NCBI GenBank assembly: GCA_023415895.1
Contig: JAEZJA010000136.1
Span: forward strand, 1-9,835
DNA from: Bacillota bacterium
Lineage (GTDB): Bacteria > Bacillota > Clostridia > Oscillospirales > Acutalibacteraceae
Length of the DNA stretch: 9,835 nucleotides
Direction: 5' to 3'
Both the position numbers and the translations under genes were made by a program. The notes below the pieces were generated by a model. That model was not told the DNA's origin. It ran no database searches and worked only from the letters and a program-made list of their open reading frames with translations. This document shows positions 7,236-9,835 of the stretch, one piece after another. Every line of letters starts with the position of its first letter. Within the stretch, counting starts at the first letter, position 1.

Positions 7236-8699
7236 ATGATAAATAAAAAACTGAGTCGTTTTATTGCATTGGTGTTTGCACTGTGCCTGATGGGTAACGC
7301 TCTTGTTTTCCCGGCATCCGCAGCATCGGCTTATGAAACGTATAACTATACAACCGATAAAAAAGAAACAAGTTCTCCAGACATCTATACGGTAGATCAA
7401 GTCATATACGGCGCAAAATTACCCGGCGGCACCTTTGTTGAAGCCCAGGATATGTTTGTGGATGCCAACGACCGGGTTTATATTTTGGATTCGGCCAATT
7501 CACGCATCATTTTCCTGAATGCGGACTTCAGCTATCAGGGCGAGCTGGCAGAACTTCGCTATAAAGGGGAAGCCGTCACAATTTCCGCGGGTGCGGAAGG
7601 AATCTTCTTTCATGATATCCGCCAGAAAATCTACATCGCCGACACCAACAACAACCGCATCATCGTTTGTGACCGGGACGGCAACGTCAGCAACATCTTT
7701 GAAAAACCCGTTTCTCCTGTATTGGATGCGGAAGTGGAGTATAAGCCCTCCAAGATCATCGTTGACAACAACAATAACATGTATGTGATCTCCAAAAACG
7801 TCAACACCGGCGCCATCATGACCGATCCCAACAACGAATTCATCGGCTTTTTCGGTATCAATCCCGTAAAAGAGACCGCGATTATGAAAGCGGAAAAGTT
7901 GTGGAAAAAACTCATCGGTAAATCCGACTACAGTTTCCAGCCGGTGGCGGTGAACAACCTGTTCTGGGCAAAAGATCATTTTGTTTATTCCGTTTCCACC
8001 CGCAACAGCTATTTGATCAGCGAAGTTTCCAAGCTGAACGCTTTGGGTAAGAACGTGTTCACCAGCACGGATTTCGGTGACATATCCGATACGGTGGAAA
8101 TGACCGAAATTTTCGACATTGCGGTGGACGATAACGGCTTCTTCACCATCCTCGACCGTCATAACGGCAAGCTGTACTGCTATGACAACGAGTGTAACCT
8201 CATCGGCGCCTTTGGTGGCATCGGAAACCGGGAAGGGTTGTATCAGATCCCCAACGCCGTATCCTACAACAGCAAAGGCCAGTTGTTGGTTCTGGACGCC
8301 GAAAAGAACACCTTGACGGTGCTCAGCAAAACAGAATATGCCCAAAAGGTGTATGCTGCATTGGAGTATTTTCTGGACGGACAATATGAGGCGGCCATTG
8401 AACCGCTGAATGAAGTGCTGAAGATCAACACCAACTTCAACTTGCTGTACACCGCTAAGGGCAAATCGGATATGATGCTCCGCAAATACAAAACCGCTAT
8501 GAACAACTTTAAGTTTGGCGACAACCAGGAAGAGTATTCGAAAGCGAAACAGGCTGACCGAAACGAATCCATTAAAGAATACTTCGCGTTGGTTGCCGTT
8601 GTGCTCCTTCTCCTTATTCTCTCTTTGGTGTTTTTGGATAAAGTGATCCAATTTGCAAAATTTGTATTCAAGAAACTTGTAAGGGGGAAAAAGCGATGA
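7236..8699 (+). CDS. Secreted NHL beta-propeller protein with TPR-like helices and C-terminal membrane anchor
   Basis: Function unknown; the architecture suggests an extracellular binding or scaffold protein attached to the membrane. From the ATG at 7236 it has 487 residues. The N-terminus is a Sec signal peptide with a cleavage region rich in Ala and Ser (FPASAASA, about 23-30). Residues about 45-360 carry NHL-type propeller blades: VYILDSANSRII (81-92), IYIADTNNNRIIV (132-144), and later FTILDRHNGKLYCYD and LLVLDAEKNTLTVL blades. Residues about 364-432 look like one or two TPR helix pairs (YFLDGQYEAAIEPLNEVLKI). A charged segment leads to a single hydrophobic span (about 449-471) and a basic tail ending RGKKR, which places the propeller and helices outside. 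A lactonase-like enzyme is possible for a propeller, but no catalytic motif is seen. It follows the second permease closely, and its TGA overlaps the ATG of the YIP1 gene, suggesting translational coupling. Confidence 0.82.
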   Translation: MINKKLSRFIALVFALCLMGNALVFPASAASAYETYNYTTDKKETSSPDIYTVDQVIYGAKLPGGTFVEAQDMFVDANDRVYILDSANSRIIFLNADFSYQGELAELRYKGEAVTISAGAEGIFFHDIRQKIYIADTNNNRIIVCDRDGNVSNIFEKPVSPVLDAEVEYKPSKIIVDNNNNMYVISKNVNTGAIMTDPNNEFIGFFGINPVKETAIMKAEKLWKKLIGKSDYSFQPVAVNNLFWAKDHFVYSVSTRNSYLISEVSKLNALGKNVFTSTDFGDISDTVEMTEIFDIAVDDNGFFTILDRHNGKLYCYDNECNLIGAFGGIGNREGLYQIPNAVSYNSKGQLLVLDAEKNTLTVLSKTEYAQKVYAALEYFLDGQYEAAIEPLNEVLKINTNFNLLYTAKGKSDMMLRKYKTAMNNFKFGDNQEEYSKAKQADRNESIKEYFALVAVVLLLLILSLVFLDKVIQFAKFVFKKLVRGKKR

Positions 8700-9331
8700 A
8701 GCGTAGCGGATTTAACACCATGAGCAAATACGCGTATCCGTGGTATATCATCCTGCATCCCGCTGATGGTTTTCATGAAATGAAGATCAACAAGAAAGCC
8801 TCGAAGCTGAATGTGGCGATCATTCTGACCTGTTTCTTTCTGGTCAATATCTATCAGCGGCTGACCACTGATTTTGATTTTAACAACTATACCGACGGAC
8901 AAAACAACATACTGATCTTGTTTCTCTCCACCATCGGTATTTTCTTCGTTGTCACCTTGGCCAACTGGTGTTTCTGCACATTGCTGGACGGTAAAGGAAC
9001 CATGAAGGATATATGCACGGTGTTCGCCTATGCCCTTATCCCGTACATCCTTATCTGTTTTGTAACCACCACTGCCACCAATTTTCTGTCCTTAGACGAA
9101 GGCAGCTTCCTCAACTACATACTGATCGTGGCGGAACTGTGGACATTCATCATTGCTTTTTCCGGTCTGCAGGCCATCCACGAATACTCTGGAAAACGGG
9201 TCATCGGCTCCATGCTGCTCACCATTCTTGGTGCCCTGATTATTATTTTTGTTGTTTTCCTGTTCTTTATGTTAATACAACAGTTCTACTCGTTTATTAA
9301 CACGATCATTATCGAAATCACAAGGAGATGA
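8696..9331 (+). CDS. YIP1-family multi-span membrane protein
   Basis: Integral membrane protein of 211 residues with about five spans (about 38-54, 71-96, 106-130, 138-163 and 172-200). Family marks are the N-terminal ILHPADGF motif (19-26, just before the first span), LLDGKGTMKD (96-105) and YALIPY (112-117) in the third span. YIP1-domain proteins are known in eukaryotes for vesicle traffic; bacterial members have no settled role and I make no functional claim from the name. The ATG overlaps the TGA of the propeller gene (ATGA), with AAGGGGG at 8681-8687 as ribosome binding site, so its synthesis is probably coupled to that of the propeller protein. Being placed between the propeller gene and the DUF5696 gene suggests it is their membrane partner or helps the adjacent permeases; this is inference. 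Confidence 0.82.
   Translation: MKRSGFNTMSKYAYPWYIILHPADGFHEMKINKKASKLNVAIILTCFFLVNIYQRLTTDFDFNNYTDGQNNILILFLSTIGIFFVVTLANWCFCTLLDGKGTMKDICTVFAYALIPYILICFVTTTATNFLSLDEGSFLNYILIVAELWTFIIAFSGLQAIHEYSGKRVIGSMLLTILGALIIIFVVFLFFMLIQQFYSFINTIIIEITRR
9322..9327 (+). promoter_or_regulatory. Ribosome binding site that favours a TTG start for the DUF5696 gene
   Basis: AAGGAG at the end of the YIP1 gene directly abuts the in-frame ATG at 9328, which is too close for normal initiation. It stands 9 bases before the in-frame TTG at 9337, the same spacing seen at the second permease. The TTG is therefore preferred. Confidence 0.65.
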
Positions 9332-9336
9332 TAGAG

Positions 9337-9835
9337 TTGAAAATAGCCAAGGGATTCAAGATCTTCGTTTCAATTGCTGTCATCGCTGCCTTGTTGTTTG
9401 GCACTTACTCTGTATGGCAAAGTGATAAACAGATTGCGTCCGGAGACGGGGAAGATGTTCAGGAAGAATGGGAAATGCCTTATGAGGAATATGAAACCGG
9501 GTTTAACCCGATCGCCACATCCGGCGACTATTCCTTGCTGGCGAACCTGCCCACTTCGGAAATCGCCGTAAAAAACAATAAGACCGGTGCGATATGGTAC
9601 AGCAACCCTCAGGACCGTTCGGAAGACCAGATCGCCAATATCAAAACCCAGTTATCTTCACAGCTCATCATTCGTTGTGAAGAAGTGGAAACTGGCACCA
9701 TTTCCACTGTGGACAGCTATTTAGGCAGTGTCTACAAGGGCGGCATGACCTACGAACTCATTGACAACGGCGTTCGATTTACCTACCGCTTTCCTCAGCA
9801 GGGGGTATCCGTACCGTTGGATTTCGTGTTGGAAG
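9337..9835 (+). CDS. DUF5696-domain protein, N-terminal part (3' truncated)
   Basis: The frame is open from the TTG at 9337 to the window end, giving 166 residues of a longer protein. A basic start and one hydrophobic span (about 9-27) form a signal anchor or uncleaved signal peptide. An acidic stretch (35-52) follows, and then a beta-rich region recalling the start of DUF5696 proteins: SEIAVKNNKTGAIWYSNP (74-91), a QDR segment, LSSQLII, and, near the end, GVRFTYRFP with a VPLDFVLE segment. From memory, members of this family are large extracellular proteins found beside sugar ABC transporters and YIP1 genes; their activity is not known to me, and a glycan-related role is inferred from context. 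The alternative ATG at 9328 would overlap the YIP1 stop codon (ATGA) and add three residues, but the ribosome binding site is too close to it. Confidence 0.75.
   Translation, partial: MKIAKGFKIFVSIAVIAALLFGTYSVWQSDKQIASGDGEDVQEEWEMPYEEYETGFNPIATSGDYSLLANLPTSEIAVKNNKTGAIWYSNPQDRSEDQIANIKTQLSSQLIIRCEEVETGTISTVDSYLGSVYKGGMTYELIDNGVRFTYRFPQQGVSVPLDFVLE

Noticed and set aside
7500..8651. A 383-codon open frame on the minus strand
   Set aside because: It is antisense to the propeller gene, has no recognisable motif, and repeats the Val/Phe/His/Asp bias of a shadow frame. The + strand frame has a signal peptide, NHL blades and a membrane anchor.
9374..9571. A 65-codon + strand open frame
   Set aside because: It overlaps the DUF5696 frame in another phase, has no ribosome binding site and is rich in Pro and Arg as shadow frames are.
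1..9835. Possible CRISPR arrays, tRNA or rRNA genes, insertion sequences, rho-independent terminators or riboswitches
   Set aside because: Reading through the window I saw no spaced repeats, no transposase motifs and no hairpin followed by a T-run. The junctions between genes are too short to hold a riboswitch. A covariance-model scan was not possible here.

Overview
The window looks like part of one long operon from a Gram-positive anaerobe of the Bacillota, most likely class Clostridia. The reasons are strong AAGGAG-type ribosome binding sites before nearly every gene, TTG starts, lipoprotein and Sec signal sequences, CUT1-type sugar permeases, and base composition near half G+C. I cannot name a genus from the sequence. 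All genes lie on the + strand. Gaps are about 20 bases or less, some junctions overlap, and I see no promoter or terminator. Both ends of the window cut through a gene.

Layout: (1) 1-360, the C-terminal end of a surface protein with an acidic Ser/Glu stalk, one membrane span and a Lys-rich tail. (2) 363-2561, a lipoprotein with a Ser/Thr/Asp linker, a GH30/GH39-like (clan GH-A) TIM barrel, a beta-sandwich and a copper-amine-oxidase-N-like C-terminal domain. (3) 2583-5435, a giant solute-binding protein: two jelly-roll, carbohydrate-binding-like modules and a helical linker fused to a type 1 solute-binding domain. (4 and 5) 5456-6349 and 6363-7217, the two CUT1 sugar ABC permeases with EAA loops. 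(6) 7236-8699, a secreted NHL beta-propeller with TPR-like helices and a C-terminal membrane anchor. (7) 8696-9331, a five-span YIP1-family membrane protein. (8) 9337-end, the N-terminus of a DUF5696 protein that runs off the window.

Taken together this is a cell-surface glycan capture, processing and import cassette. The lipoprotein and probably the DUF5696 protein would act on a glycan, the multi-domain binding protein would hold and deliver oligosaccharides, and the two permeases would carry them in. No ATPase gene is present here, so a shared MsmX/UgpC-type ATPase encoded elsewhere is implied. The propeller/TPR protein, the YIP1 protein and the DUF5696 protein are the least explained parts. 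Their tight packing (two four-base ATGA arrangements) behind the permeases suggests a membrane complex working with the transporter. The substrate cannot be read from the sequence.
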